A DNA stretch of 64,000 nucleotides from Flexivirga oryzae (GTDB lineage: Bacteria; Actinomycetota; Actinomycetes; Actinomycetales; Dermatophilaceae). How positions within the stretch are numbered: position 1 is the first letter of the stretch; the number at the start of each line of letters is the position of its first letter. Under the pieces are notes generated by a model. That model had not been told where the DNA came from and did no database searches. It saw nothing but the letters and a program-made list of their open reading frames with translations. Positions 15,390 to 24,817 of this stretch are shown here, piece by piece. The DNA is taken from positions 248,001 through 312,000 of the forward strand of contig NZ_JACHVQ010000003.1 in NCBI RefSeq assembly GCF_014190805.1, read 5' to 3'. Made by a program: the position numbers and the translations under genes.

Positions 15390-17842
15390 CGGTCTCCTGT
15401 GCCCTCGTCGTCGGTCGGCTGCGGGGCGCCCGGTCCGGCGTCGACGATGGTCTCCTCCGGGGTCGGTTCGTCCGCCGGAGTCGCCTCCGACGCGGCGCGG
15501 GGGCCACGGCGTACGGCGCGCCACAGGCCGATCACCAGGACGAGCGCCGCCAGCACGCCCAGCACCCACATGATCCACCCCGAGGTGGGATGAACGTTGA
15601 TCTTCAGCTGCGACGGCGCGCCGGGCGGGCCGAGCGGTGCGCCGTCGGGTGCGTGCAGCAGGGCGTCGACCGGGACGGTGCCCGCGCCCACCGCCTTGAT
15701 GTGGAACCGGGTGGCGGCGTGTGCGCCGGCGTCGACGTCGACCGACTTCTCCGCGTCCGTCACCTGGATGAAGACCTTGCGCGGCCGCAGGTTCAGCAAC
15801 ACGCCGTGCACCGGCCGGTTGAGGTCGTTGGCGATCGTGACGCTGATGTCGCCCGAGTCGGCGAAGAAGTTGATGGTGGAGGACCGGATCGACAGTTTGC
15901 CCAGCATCGCCGACACGGCCGCGTCGTCGCGGTCGGCGACCGAGGCGAGCCGGGCGACCGATCCCCGCCAGCGGGTGGAGCCGATGATGTCGAGTGCCTG
16001 GGTGCGCTGCGGCAGGACCTCGTCGCCGCCGACCAGCACACTCTGCAGGGCGGCCAGCTGGCGCCGGGACCGGTCCAGGTCGCGCAGCTCGGTCACCGTG
16101 ATCGCCGTGGCAGGGACCGTCGGGTAGGGCGTGCCCTTGCGCGGCTGCGTCAGCAGCGTCGCCCGGGGGGCCGAGCGCAGCGACTTCACGGTCTGGGCCC
16201 CCGATCGCAGTTGCAGCCAGGTAGCCGTCTCGAGAGCGCCGACCCGGGCGGCCAGGTCCGTCGGGTTGGCGCCGCCCGTGCGCGGGGCGAGGATGGCCAG
16301 GGACCGGGAGGAGCCGGGCGACTGCTGGTAGATCGCCAGTGACTGGGTGAGCAGGCGACCGGTCTGGGTCCCTGGTGACGTGGACGACGCGCCGAACAGT
16401 CGGGACAGGCGCTCGTCATACGTCAGCACCCCGGAGGTCCCGGACGCCCGGTGGGTGGCAGTCGTCGCCGCGGCCGACGCGGCAGGCAACATCCGGTCGG
16501 GCAGCACCGCGATCGCCTCTCGGCCGTCACCGGCCAGCCGCTTGGTTGCGGCGGTGACGATCGAACGGGGCGTGTCACCGGCCGGGATGACGACGCGGGT
16601 GGTGCTGATGTCGGTGGCCGTGTCGGGCAACGCACGGGTGAGGTCGCGGCGCAGCAACGCCTGGCCGTCCCGCCCGGCGGCGTCCAGTGCCACCAGGTCC
16701 GGGTCGTCCGCGGGAAGCCACCAGACCGACCCCGGGTCGTCGAGGGCCGCCAGCCGCTGCGCGAGGCCGTCGACCGCCGTCGCGATCCGTCCGGCCGGGG
16801 AGTTCGGAGCGGCGGTGCTGCTGGACGAGGACGACGACGGCGACTCCGACGTCGTCGTCCGGCTCTCGTCACCGGTCGATCCGCCGGTTGCGGTGCCCGA
16901 CGCGGTCCCGGTGGTCGTGGCGTCGCCGGACGTGGCAGCCGCCGTGCTGGTCGGGTTCGGCGCGGTCGTGGCATCCTCGGTGCCCTCAGTCGACTGCGCG
17001 CTGGTGGAGCCGTCCGACTGCTGCGTCCCGGAGGTCGAGCTACCCGACGGGGTGGGGGTGGCGGACGGCACGTTGTCGTCCGCGGCCGCCGGTGGGTCGA
17101 GCAGCTCCGGGTCCACCGCGAAGGCCACCGGCATACCGGCGAAGGCGTCGAGCAGGCGCTGCACCCGGGAATCGGGTCCCACCGCGCGCTCCCAGGCGGC
17201 CGCCCGCGTCGCACCCGACGGCCCGAACAGGTCGGGGTCGGCCGGCAGGGTCAGGGGTATGACGACCGTGAGTCGCAACGGCGAGTCGACCGTGGCGTTC
17301 TGCTGGTGCAGCGTGCTGCGGGCGGTGCCACGGACCCCGGAGGCGCTCGACGTGCGCCCGTCGGTGACCGTGACGGCGAGCGGCAGCGACGCCAGGCCGT
17401 AGGAGAACTTCAGCTTGTTGCCCGGGATCGTGACGGCGAACGACGTCGTGGCTCCCGGCGCGAGGGGGTCGGTGGTGCCGGTGGCGACCTGCTGCACCGG
17501 TAGATCGAGCTTCCCGGACATCCAGTCGTTCGCCGCGGACCGGGTGTCGAGCAGGCGCTCGCCGTTGATCGACAGGTGCACCACCGGGTCGTCGATCGCG
17601 GCCGACCCGGTGTTGGTGAGCGTTCCGGAGACGATGACGGCCTGACCGGACGCGGACACCGCGGGCTCGTTGCCGACCAACGAGATGCGCACCGTGCTGG
17701 ACACGGCGGCCGCGGCCGCGCGTGAGGCGCCGAACGGCAGCAGGCACAGTGCTGCGGTCAGGAGCGCCGCGCAGAGCGCGACCAGGTGCTCATGCCGACG
17801 GGGCCAGGTGCTGCCACGCTGTCTGGACGATGCGTCGTTCAT
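15386..17842 (-). CDS. Large exported DUF6049-type membrane-anchored protein
   Basis: An 818-residue protein with a signal peptide (about 20-46), an N-terminal beta-sandwich (V-R-I-S-L-V-G-N-E-P), a Ser/Thr/Gly-rich low-complexity stretch near residues 265-345, a large central domain and a C-terminal transmembrane helix near residues 755-775 with an Arg-rich cytoplasmic tail. The gene always precedes murJ in Actinobacteria (Rv3909-like, DUF6049). Function is unknown; the location suggests an envelope role. Its first 53 bp overlap the end of the Nudix gene, and its stop overlaps the murJ start. Confidence 0.75.
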   Translation of the reverse strand: MNDASSRQRGSTWPRRHEHLVALCAALLTAALCLLPFGASRAAAAAVSSTVRISLVGNEPAVSASGQAVIVSGTLTNTGSAAIDDPVVHLSINGERLLDTRSAANDWMSGKLDLPVQQVATGTTDPLAPGATTSFAVTIPGNKLKFSYGLASLPLAVTVTDGRTSSASGVRGTARSTLHQQNATVDSPLRLTVVIPLTLPADPDLFGPSGATRAAAWERAVGPDSRVQRLLDAFAGMPVAFAVDPELLDPPAAADDNVPSATPTPSGSSTSGTQQSDGSTSAQSTEGTEDATTAPNPTSTAAATSGDATTTGTASGTATGGSTGDESRTTTSESPSSSSSSSTAAPNSPAGRIATAVDGLAQRLAALDDPGSVWWLPADDPDLVALDAAGRDGQALLRRDLTRALPDTATDISTTRVVIPAGDTPRSIVTAATKRLAGDGREAIAVLPDRMLPAASAAATTATHRASGTSGVLTYDERLSRLFGASSTSPGTQTGRLLTQSLAIYQQSPGSSRSLAILAPRTGGANPTDLAARVGALETATWLQLRSGAQTVKSLRSAPRATLLTQPRKGTPYPTVPATAITVTELRDLDRSRRQLAALQSVLVGGDEVLPQRTQALDIIGSTRWRGSVARLASVADRDDAAVSAMLGKLSIRSSTINFFADSGDISVTIANDLNRPVHGVLLNLRPRKVFIQVTDAEKSVDVDAGAHAATRFHIKAVGAGTVPVDALLHAPDGAPLGPPGAPSQLKINVHPTSGWIMWVLGVLAALVLVIGLWRAVRRGPRAASEATPADEPTPEETIVDAGPGAPQPTDDEGTGDR

Positions 17843-18275
17843 TGGGGAAGGTCAGTTTCCGCTGCACACGGTCCAGCCGGAACCAGCGCGCGTCGACGGC
17901 CTCGTGATCGGGGTCGCCGTCGATGCTGATCTCGCCACCGAGTGCCTCCAACATGTAGTGATGGACCCGCTTGTGGATGCGCAACTGCGGGGTGCTGAAC
18001 CAATAGTCGATCGTGCCCAGGGTGACCAGGGCACGTCCGATGATGCCGGTTTCCTCCCGCACTTCGCGAACCGCGGTCTCCACCAGTGTCTCGCCCGGCT
18101 CCACGTGGCCCTTGGGCAGGCACCACTCCAGGCGTCCGGCGCGGTTGTGTCGGGCGATGAGTGCGATCCAGGCGAAGCCACCCGCGACGTCGATGATCAC
18201 CCCACCCGCCGACGTCTCCTCCACCGCAGGCAGCCGCCGCAGGGGGCGGTCGGCACGCGGCGGATAGGTGGTCAT
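17790..18275 (-). CDS. Nudix hydrolase (MutT4-like)
   Basis: A 161-residue Nudix hydrolase. The Nudix box runs G-H-V-E-P-G-E-T-x(7)-R-E-V-R-E-E-T-G with all catalytic glutamates, near residues 53-75. A C-terminal beta segment ends in R-K-L-T-F-P-N-E-R. Such enzymes cleave nucleoside diphosphates linked to another group; the substrate is unknown. The gene corresponds in position to mutT4 of Mycobacterium, next to the Rv3909-like gene with which it overlaps. It is divergent from cca. Confidence 0.9.
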   Translation of the reverse strand: MTTYPPRADRPLRRLPAVEETSAGGVIIDVAGGFAWIALIARHNRAGRLEWCLPKGHVEPGETLVETAVREVREETGIIGRALVTLGTIDYWFSTPQLRIHKRVHHYMLEALGGEISIDGDPDHEAVDARWFRLDRVQRKLTFPNERRIVQTAWQHLAPSA

Positions 18276-18377
18276 TCCAACACTGTAAACCGCATGCGCG
18301 CGAGCACCGGGCTGATCGGAGGATCGGACTGACGGGTGGATGGCTGTGTGCGACGGCGAGCGGGTGACGCGCTCGCC

Positions 18378-18383
18378 TACCCT
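18378..18383 (+). promoter_or_regulatory. -10 element of a leaderless cca promoter
   Basis: TACCCT, a TANNNT-type -10, ends 6 bp before the GTG at 18390. No ribosome-binding site precedes that GTG. This spacing is typical of actinobacterial leaderless transcripts. The same hexamer stands 7 bp before the penicillin-binding protein gene at 62631. Confidence 0.6.
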
Positions 18384-18389
18384 GTGGGG

Positions 18390-19922
18390 GTGCCCAAGCC
18401 CCCAGTCAGCGACGAACAGGTCTCCTTCGGTGCACTGCAGCGGCGTGCCGTCGGTCACCTGGCGCCGGTCCTGCCGCTGTTGCATTCGCTCGGAGACCTG
18501 TTCACGAACGCCGGCCACGAGGTGTCGCTGGTCGGCGGACCGGTCCGGGACGCCTTCCTCGGGCGCCGCTCCCACGATCTGGACCTCACCACGTCGGCGC
18601 GCCCGGACCAGATCGAGGCCCTGCTGAAGCCGTGGGCCGACACCACCTGGGACATCGGCCGCGACTTCGGCACCATCGGTGCCCGCCGCGGCGACGACAT
18701 CGTCGAGGTGACGACCTATCGTGCCGACGCCTACGACCGGCAGACCCGCAAACCCGTGGTCAGTTTCGGCGAGTCGCTCACCGAGGACCTGGTGCGGCGG
18801 GACTTCACCGTCAACGCCATGGCGCTGCGGTTGCCCGATCTGCAGTTCGTCGACCCCTACGACGGGATGGCGGCGCTCGCGGCCCGCACCCTGATGACCC
18901 CGTCGGCGCCCGAGGTGTCCTTCGGCGACGACCCGTTGCGGATGATGCGTGCCGCGCGGTTCGCCGCCCAGCTCGGCTTCACCGTCGACCCGCGGGTGCG
19001 TGCCGCGATGACCGACCTCGCCGGCTCGATCGAGATGATCTCCGCCGAGCGGGTGCACGACGAGCTGGTCAAACTCCTCCTGGCGCCCGACCCGCGCGCG
19101 GGCCTGGCGCTGCTGGTCGACACCGGTATCGCCGACTTCGTGCTGCCCGAGCTGCCCGCGCTGCGGCTGGAGATCGACGAGCACCACCGCCACAAGGACG
19201 TCTACGAACACTCCCTGACGGTGCTGGAGCAGGCGATGGCGCTGGAGGGGCAGCGCACGGTGCCCGGGCTGGAGCACCCGGAGCTGGTGCCGGGCCCCGA
19301 CCTGGTGTTGCGACTGGCGGCGCTGCTGCACGACATCGGCAAACCCGCGACCCGGCGCTTCGAGAAGGGCGGCGGGGTCTCCTTCCATCACCACGAGATG
19401 GTCGGGGCCAAGCTGGTGCGCAAGCGGCTGCGGGCGCTGCGGTTCGACAAGGACACCGTCAAGCAGGTGGCGCGGCTGACCGAGCTGCATCTGCGCTTCC
19501 ACGGGTATGGCGGACCCGGCGTCCCGTCCCGCGATGTCGCCGGGGCCGTCGATTCGCCGTGGACCGATTCGGCCGTACGTCGCTACATCACCGACGCCGG
19601 TCCGCTGCTGCCCCGGCTGCACCTGCTCACCCGGTCGGACTGCACCACCCGCAATCGCCGCAAGGCGGCCGCGCTGGCGGCGGCATACGACAGCCTGGAG
19701 GTGCGCATCGCCGCGCTGCGGGAGCAGGAGGAGCTGGACGCGGTGCGCCCGGAGCTCGACGGCAACCAGATCGCGCAGGTTCTCGGCATCAAGCCGGGGC
19801 CGGTGCTGGGCCGGGCGTACAAGCACCTGCTCGCGTTCCGGCTGGACAACGGGCCGGTGGGTGAGGACGCAGCGCGCGAGGAACTGCTGCGCTGGTGGGC
19901 CGATCAGCCCGAGGTTGAGTAG
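18390..19922 (+). CDS. cca: CCA tRNA nucleotidyltransferase
   Basis: A class II polynucleotide polymerase that adds or repairs the 3' CCA of tRNA. The head motif L-V-G-G-P-V-R-D-A-F-L-G and the metal-binding D-L-D-L-T-T lie near residues 47-68. The R-R-D-F-T-V-N-A-M-A block follows, and an HD domain (L-L-H-D-I-G-K-P-A-T) lies near residues 310-320. 510 residues, family length for Actinobacteria. GTG at 18390 is chosen for its leaderless promoter spacing; GTG at 18384 and upstream codons remain possible. Divergent from the Nudix gene. Confidence 0.92.
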   Translation: MPKPPVSDEQVSFGALQRRAVGHLAPVLPLLHSLGDLFTNAGHEVSLVGGPVRDAFLGRRSHDLDLTTSARPDQIEALLKPWADTTWDIGRDFGTIGARRGDDIVEVTTYRADAYDRQTRKPVVSFGESLTEDLVRRDFTVNAMALRLPDLQFVDPYDGMAALAARTLMTPSAPEVSFGDDPLRMMRAARFAAQLGFTVDPRVRAAMTDLAGSIEMISAERVHDELVKLLLAPDPRAGLALLVDTGIADFVLPELPALRLEIDEHHRHKDVYEHSLTVLEQAMALEGQRTVPGLEHPELVPGPDLVLRLAALLHDIGKPATRRFEKGGGVSFHHHEMVGAKLVRKRLRALRFDKDTVKQVARLTELHLRFHGYGGPGVPSRDVAGAVDSPWTDSAVRRYITDAGPLLPRLHLLTRSDCTTRNRRKAAALAAAYDSLEVRIAALREQEELDAVRPELDGNQIAQVLGIKPGPVLGRAYKHLLAFRLDNGPVGEDAAREELLRWWADQPEVE

Positions 19923-19990
19923 AACTACCCGGGGGTAGTGGGGTGTTTCCACCGATCCGTGGCCGCTCGCGCGGTCCTAGGTTCGCGAGT

Positions 19991-20392
19991 ATGAGAACAC
20001 TGATCGGGGGCGCCCTACGCGCGGTGGTTGTGATGGTTCTGGCGGTGGCGCTGTTGCGTGCCGCCATCTGGCTGTTGGACGGAGACGATCCGGCAGCAAA
20101 TGCCGACATCGGTGTCGGTGTGGTGCCTCTCGTGGTTGCCGCGGTGGTCGCGTTCGTGTGGGCCTTCGTGGACGCGCGCCGGCAGACGAGCGCGGCGGCG
20201 CAGCGGTTGTGGGCGGTCGCGGCGGTCGTGTGCGGTGTCGCGGCGGCCGTCCGGGCGATGGACTCGGTGGGTGACGCGGTCCTGCTCGGCGTGGTCGGGC
20301 TCGGCATCGTGGGAGCCCCGGCCTACCTCGGCAGCGTGATCGGCGGCGCACACCGGGCGGCCCTCCCGCCGGCGGCGGGCCCGGCCCACTGA
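19991..20392 (+). CDS. Small four-helix membrane protein, unknown function
   Basis: A 133-residue hydrophobic protein with four predicted membrane helices (about 8-28, 40-60, 75-95 and 100-120) and no recognisable family motif. ATG at 19991 is preceded by TAGGTT at 19978-19983 with 7 bp between, a leaderless arrangement. An upstream in-frame start at 19943 would add 16 Arg-rich residues and is less likely. It follows cca by 68 bp and ends before a long hairpin. Confidence 0.65.
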   Translation: MRTLIGGALRAVVVMVLAVALLRAAIWLLDGDDPAANADIGVGVVPLVVAAVVAFVWAFVDARRQTSAAAQRLWAVAAVVCGVAAAVRAMDSVGDAVLLGVVGLGIVGAPAYLGSVIGGAHRAALPPAAGPAH

Positions 20393-20435
20393 CAGCGGCC
20401 CCGCCCGCCACCCGCCCACCACTCAGCGAAAGGCT

Positions 20436-20509
20436 CAGCAAAAACCGACAGGACAAGCAAAACCGCCTCGAAACGGGCTGGTTTTCTTGTCCTGTCGGTG
20501 TTTTCTGAG
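20436..20509. terminator. Long hairpin between convergent genes (copy 1)
   Basis: The arms contain ACCGACAGGACAAG and its complement CTTGTCCTGTCGGT, extended by AAAACC/GGTTTT and CTCAG/CTGAG with a few bulges, around a 15-bp loop. T-runs follow the stem in both directions. It sits between a plus-strand gene and dxs and should act as a bidirectional terminator. The same arm sequence recurs at 41838-41930. Confidence 0.8.
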
Positions 20510-20526
20510 CCGGTCGGTTGTGGGGG

Positions 20527-22341
20527 TCAGGTGCTGGCGAGGGAGACGGCCGCGGCCCTGCTGGTGCCCCGGCGCCACCGGGTGGCGAGCACCGTGTCGA
20601 CGACGTGCTCGGCGTCGAGGCCGTAGCGGGCCAGCAGGTCGGCGCGCTCGCCGACCGGGACGAACTCGACCGGCAACCCCATGGGTATGACGCGCGTCGC
20701 GAGGCCCGCCCGGTGTGCCGCCATGGACAGTGCCGCCCCGAGCCCGCCGCCGATCGCGTTGTCCTCCAGCGTGATCACCACCTGGTGGTCGGCGACGAGT
20801 GTCATCAGTTCCGGTGCGAGCGGGTGGATCCAGCGCGGGTCGGCCACCGTGGCGGAGACACCCATCCCGGCGAGCCGTCGGGCCGCCTCCACAGCCACGG
20901 TCGCCAGGGGACCGCTCGGCACGACGAGCACCTGGCTGCACGACTGGTGCGGTGTCAACAGATCGACGGTCCCGATGCGGGTGTGCACGCAGATAGGTGC
21001 CGGGGCCCTGCCCTTCGGATAGCGCAGGACCGTCGGCCCGGACTCGTGGGCCAACGCCTCGCGCAGCAGCTCGCGCAGCCGGACGCTGTCGCGCGGAGCG
21101 GCGATACGGATGCCGGGGACACCCCGCAGCATCGACACGTCCCACATACCGTGGTGCGAGGGCCCGTCCGGCCCGGTGACGCCGGACCGATCGAGCACGA
21201 AAGTCACTGGGAGGCGGTGTAATCCGACATCCATCAGTACCTGGTCGAAGGCACGACCGAGGAACGTGGAGTAGATCGCCACGACGGGGTGCAGACCAGA
21301 GGTGGCCAGGCCGGCAGCGCATGTCACGGCGTGCTGCTCGGCGATGCCGACGTCGACCAGGCGGTGCGGGAAGCGCTCGCCGAAGGCGCCGAGGCCGGTC
21401 GGCAGCCGCATCGCCGCCGTGAGTGCGACGATGTCCGCACGCTCCTCACCGATCGCGGCGAGCTCCCGGCCGAAAACCGTTGTCCAGGCTTCGGTTCGCG
21501 GTTCACAGGTCGTGTCGTCGGTGACGGCGGCCGGCGCGGGCGCCGGGCTGACGGTGTGCATCCGGTCCGCCTCGTCCTGCTCGGCCGGTGGGTAGCCGCA
21601 TCCCTTGCGGGTCACGACGTGCACCACGACCGGGCCGGTGTGGGCCCGGGCTGCCTTCAGCGCCTTGTCCAGTGCGCGGAAGTCGTGTCCGTCGACGACG
21701 CCGATGTAGCCGAAGCCCAATGATTCCAGCAGGTTCGATGTCGCGGTCCCGGCACGTAGCTCGGCCAGGTGCCGGGCGAGAGCACCGACGGTCGGGTCGT
21801 AGGACCGGCCGTTGTCGTTGAGGACGACGATCACCGGGCGGTCACTCGCGCCGATGTTGTTCAGTGCCTCCCACGCCATCCCGCCGGTCAGTGAACCGTC
21901 GCCGACGACGGCGACCACGCGACGCTTGCGGCCGGTCATCTCGAAGCCGCGGGACAGCCCGTCGGCATACGACAGAGCCGTTGACGCGTGGGAGTTCTCG
22001 ACGATGTCGAAGCTGCTCTCGGCCCGCGAGGGATAGCCGGTGATGCCGCCCGCGGTGCGCAGCTGCTCGAGCCGGTCGTCACGCCCGGTGAGGATCTTGT
22101 GGACGTAGCTCTGGTGCCCGGTGTCCCACACGATGGCGTCCCTGGGCGCGTCGAACTCGCGGTGGATGGCGATGGTGAGCTCGACGACGCCAAGGTTGGG
22201 GCCGAGGTGGCCGCCGGTGCGGGTCACCACGTCGATGAGTCGGCGCCGGATCTGTGCCGCAAGCTCGGGAAGTGCCTCTCCCGGCAGGACTTTCAGGTCA
22301 CCGGGAGAGGTGACGTGATGCAGCAGCTCCGGCGCGGACAT
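20527..22341 (-). CDS. dxs: 1-deoxy-D-xylulose-5-phosphate synthase
   Basis: DXS is the first enzyme of the MEP isoprenoid pathway, joining pyruvate and glyceraldehyde 3-phosphate with thiamine diphosphate. 604 residues. It shows D-T-G-H-Q-S-Y-V-H-K near residue 70, the thiamine site G-D-G-S-L-T-G-G-M-A-W near residue 145, G-H-D-F-R-A, and the transketolase-like block D-V-G-I-A-E-Q-H-A-V-T near residue 365. Last gene of the hopanoid operon; its ATG overlaps the hpnH stop by one base. It is likely a dedicated second copy for hopanoids, but whether another dxs exists cannot be seen here. Confidence 0.94.
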   Translation of the reverse strand: MSAPELLHHVTSPGDLKVLPGEALPELAAQIRRRLIDVVTRTGGHLGPNLGVVELTIAIHREFDAPRDAIVWDTGHQSYVHKILTGRDDRLEQLRTAGGITGYPSRAESSFDIVENSHASTALSYADGLSRGFEMTGRKRRVVAVVGDGSLTGGMAWEALNNIGASDRPVIVVLNDNGRSYDPTVGALARHLAELRAGTATSNLLESLGFGYIGVVDGHDFRALDKALKAARAHTGPVVVHVVTRKGCGYPPAEQDEADRMHTVSPAPAPAAVTDDTTCEPRTEAWTTVFGRELAAIGEERADIVALTAAMRLPTGLGAFGERFPHRLVDVGIAEQHAVTCAAGLATSGLHPVVAIYSTFLGRAFDQVLMDVGLHRLPVTFVLDRSGVTGPDGPSHHGMWDVSMLRGVPGIRIAAPRDSVRLRELLREALAHESGPTVLRYPKGRAPAPICVHTRIGTVDLLTPHQSCSQVLVVPSGPLATVAVEAARRLAGMGVSATVADPRWIHPLAPELMTLVADHQVVITLEDNAIGGGLGAALSMAAHRAGLATRVIPMGLPVEFVPVGERADLLARYGLDAEHVVDTVLATRWRRGTSRAAAVSLAST

Positions 22342-23345
22342 CACGCCACCGCCGCCCGGATGGTCTCCTTCAGGGACCCCATCGTCGCGATCACGGCGGT
22401 CGGTTCGTAGCCGCAGTGCGCCATACAGTTGGCACACCTCTCGTCCTTGCCGCGACCGAACGCCTCCCAGTCGGTGTCCTCGATCAGCTCCTGGTAGGTC
22501 GAGACCCAGCCGTCGTCGAGCAGGTAGCAGGGACGCTGCCAGCCCTTGAGGCTGTATGACGGGATCGCCCACGGCGTGCACTCGTAGTCGACCTTGCCCT
22601 CCAGGAAGTCCAGGAACAACGGCGAGTGGTTCAGCCGCCACTTCTTGCGGCGACCCTGCCCGAACGCCTTGGAGAACAGCGCGCGGGTCTCCTCCACGCC
22701 GAGGAAGCCCTCCTGGTCGGGCGCCTTCCAGTAGGCGTACCCGGGCGCGATCTGCATGTTGTCGACCTTGATCTCGTCGTTGAGGTAGTCGAGCACGTCG
22801 ATGACATCCTGGGGTGAATCACTGTTGAACACAGTGGTGTTCGTCATCACCCGGAACCCGCGCGACTGAGCCAGCTTGATCGCGGCGATGGCCGCCTCGA
22901 AGCCACCTTCCTTGCTGACCGATGCGTCGTGCCGTTCCTTCATGCCGTCGACGTGCACCATCCAGGCGAAGTCGCGGTGTGGCGTGAACTTGTCGATGTG
23001 CCGCTCCATCAGCAGCGCGTTGGTGCAGAGGAAGACGATCTTCTTGCGGTCCAGCAACTGTTGGACGATCTCGTGGATCTTCGGGTGCATCAGGGGTTCG
23101 CCCCCGGCGATCGACACCATCGGTGCACCGCATTCCTCGATGGCGGCGACGGCCTGCTCGACCGGCATGCGCTGTTTGAGGGTCGCGGCCGGTTCCTGGA
23201 TCTTGCCGCACCCGACGCAGGCGAGGTTGCAGGCGAACAGCGGCTCGAGTTCGACGAGCAGCGGGAACTTGTCGCGGCGGAGCAGCTTCTGCTTGGCGAG
23301 GTACTGCCCGAGGCGAACGGACTGGCGGAACGGCATGTGTGGCAT
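22341..23345 (-). CDS. hpnH: Adenosyl-hopene transferase HpnH (radical SAM)
   Basis: HpnH adds a 5'-deoxyadenosyl group to diploptene, giving adenosylhopane. 334 residues. The radical-SAM cluster motif is C-N-L-A-C-V-G-C-G-K near residue 40 and the S-I-A-G-G-E-P-L glycine motif follows near residue 77. A C-terminal C-A-N-C-M-A-H-C-G-Y block (near 305) and the DUF3463 domain are typical of HpnH. It lies between the HpnG::IspH and Dxs genes with start-stop overlaps. Identification is strong. Confidence 0.95.
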   Translation of the reverse strand: MPHMPFRQSVRLGQYLAKQKLLRRDKFPLLVELEPLFACNLACVGCGKIQEPAATLKQRMPVEQAVAAIEECGAPMVSIAGGEPLMHPKIHEIVQQLLDRKKIVFLCTNALLMERHIDKFTPHRDFAWMVHVDGMKERHDASVSKEGGFEAAIAAIKLAQSRGFRVMTNTTVFNSDSPQDVIDVLDYLNDEIKVDNMQIAPGYAYWKAPDQEGFLGVEETRALFSKAFGQGRRKKWRLNHSPLFLDFLEGKVDYECTPWAIPSYSLKGWQRPCYLLDDGWVSTYQELIEDTDWEAFGRGKDERCANCMAHCGYEPTAVIATMGSLKETIRAAVA

Positions 23346-24817
23346 CAGACAACCTCTCGGGGCAGGGTGAATTGGACGGTCTCGGTGATGCCGCCCACGT
23401 GGGTGACCTCGAGGTCACCCAGGGCGGCCAGCGCATCGATGAGCTCGGTGACCAGCGATGGCGGGGCGGATGCGCCGGCACTGACACCGATGCGGTGCAC
23501 GCCGCGTAGCCAGCGCAGGTCGAGGGCGGCGGCGTCCTCGACGAGGTGGGCACGGGTCCCGGCTGCGCGGGCCACCTCGGTGAGGCGTGTCGAGTTGGAT
23601 GAGTTGGGCGAGCCCACGACCAGGACCAGGTCGGTGACCGCGGCGACGTCGCGGATGGCCTGCTGCCGGTTGCTGGTCGCGTAACAGATGTCGTCACGTC
23701 GGGGTGACTGCAGTGCCGGGAACCGTTCGCGCAGCACGGCAGCGATCTCGTCGGCCTCCTCGACCGAGAGGGTCGTCTGCATGACGTAGGAGACCTGGTC
23801 CGGGTCGGGCACCTGCACCGTTCGTGCGTCGTCGATCGACTCGACGAGGACGACGTGGTCCGGGGCCTCGCCGCGGGTGCCGACGACTTCTTCGTGGCCG
23901 GCGTGCCCGATGAGGAAGACGGTGCGGCCGGCGCCGGTGAAGCGGCGCACCTCCTGGTGGACCTTGGCCACCAGGGGGCAGGTCGCGTCGATCACCTGCA
24001 GGCGCCGCTCGATCGCCTGCACGCGCACCGACGGTGCGACTCCGTGGGCCGCGAGGACTGCGACCGCACCTTCCGGGACTTCCTCCAACTCCTGCACGAA
24101 AACTGCGCCGCGGCGCTCCAGCTCGGCGACGACGTGTGTGTTGTGCACGATCTGCCGGCGCACGTAGACCGGTGCGCCGTGCCGGGCCAGGGCACGCTCG
24201 ACGATCTCGATCGCCCGCTCGACGCCGGCGCAGAATGACTGGGGCTCGGCTCGGACGACCGTGCGGTCGGCGCACGCGTCCATCCAGTCCTGTATGACGG
24301 GGGCGGCGCGGCGCAGCGTGCGCAGTGCCGCCACACCCCGCTTGAGGGTGCCGGGGTGCACCAACGGGTCGTCCGCAGTGTCGACGATCGCGCGCACCAC
24401 GGCCAGCTGTCGCGGATCGAGTTGCATTGCCAGATAGCCGGACTCGGTGTCAACGGCGAGTGAACCCCGCTCGGCGAGCCGGAGCCGTTCGTCACCGGTC
24501 ACCACGTGATCTGCCGTCTCCACGGCACCGACGTGGACGGTGAGGCCCGCACGGCGCAGTGCGCCGGCGAGCAGCGGTGCGGACGGGAGGGCCACGTCGG
24601 CGCCGCCGGTGCGGAGCCGGTCGGCAACGACCAGGTCGGCCGGGCGAACGTCCGGGGACAGCGCACCGGCGACGCCGGCGACGACGGTCGGCACATCCGT
24701 GCGCGGTGGACGCCCGTCCGGGCCGCGACCGGAAACGTATGGCGCACGGCGCATCCCGTGCTCCACCGCCATCCGCTCGATGCGCAGGGGTGTCAGGACC
24801 TGCCCTCGCTCGCTCAC
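23345..24817 (-). CDS. ispH: Fusion of HpnG-like nucleoside phosphorylase and IspH reductase
   Basis: One 490-residue frame joins two enzymes. Residues about 1-190 resemble the hopanoid phosphorylase HpnG (L-T-P-L-R-I-E-R, V-V-A-G-V-A-G-A-L-S-P-D-V-R-P-A-D-L-V-V-A-D, D-T-E-S-G-Y-L-A), which removes adenine from adenosylhopane. Residues about 195-490 are IspH (HMBPP reductase, last MEP step), with its three cluster cysteines in S-F-C-A-G-V-E-R-A, D-A-T-C-P-L-V-A-K and I-C-Y-A-T-S-N-R-Q. No stop or internal ribosome-binding site separates them. GTG at 24817 overlaps the shc stop. In Streptomyces the two functions are separate genes, so a fusion is notable. Confidence 0.88.
   Translation of the reverse strand: MSERGQVLTPLRIERMAVEHGMRRAPYVSGRGPDGRPPRTDVPTVVAGVAGALSPDVRPADLVVADRLRTGGADVALPSAPLLAGALRRAGLTVHVGAVETADHVVTGDERLRLAERGSLAVDTESGYLAMQLDPRQLAVVRAIVDTADDPLVHPGTLKRGVAALRTLRRAAPVIQDWMDACADRTVVRAEPQSFCAGVERAIEIVERALARHGAPVYVRRQIVHNTHVVAELERRGAVFVQELEEVPEGAVAVLAAHGVAPSVRVQAIERRLQVIDATCPLVAKVHQEVRRFTGAGRTVFLIGHAGHEEVVGTRGEAPDHVVLVESIDDARTVQVPDPDQVSYVMQTTLSVEEADEIAAVLRERFPALQSPRRDDICYATSNRQQAIRDVAAVTDLVLVVGSPNSSNSTRLTEVARAAGTRAHLVEDAAALDLRWLRGVHRIGVSAGASAPPSLVTELIDALAALGDLEVTHVGGITETVQFTLPREVV

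Noticed and set aside
17790..19952. Reading the Nudix gene as part of a 720-residue protein
   Set aside because: The extra N-terminal part is antisense to cca; the Nudix domain begins cleanly at the ATG at 18275.
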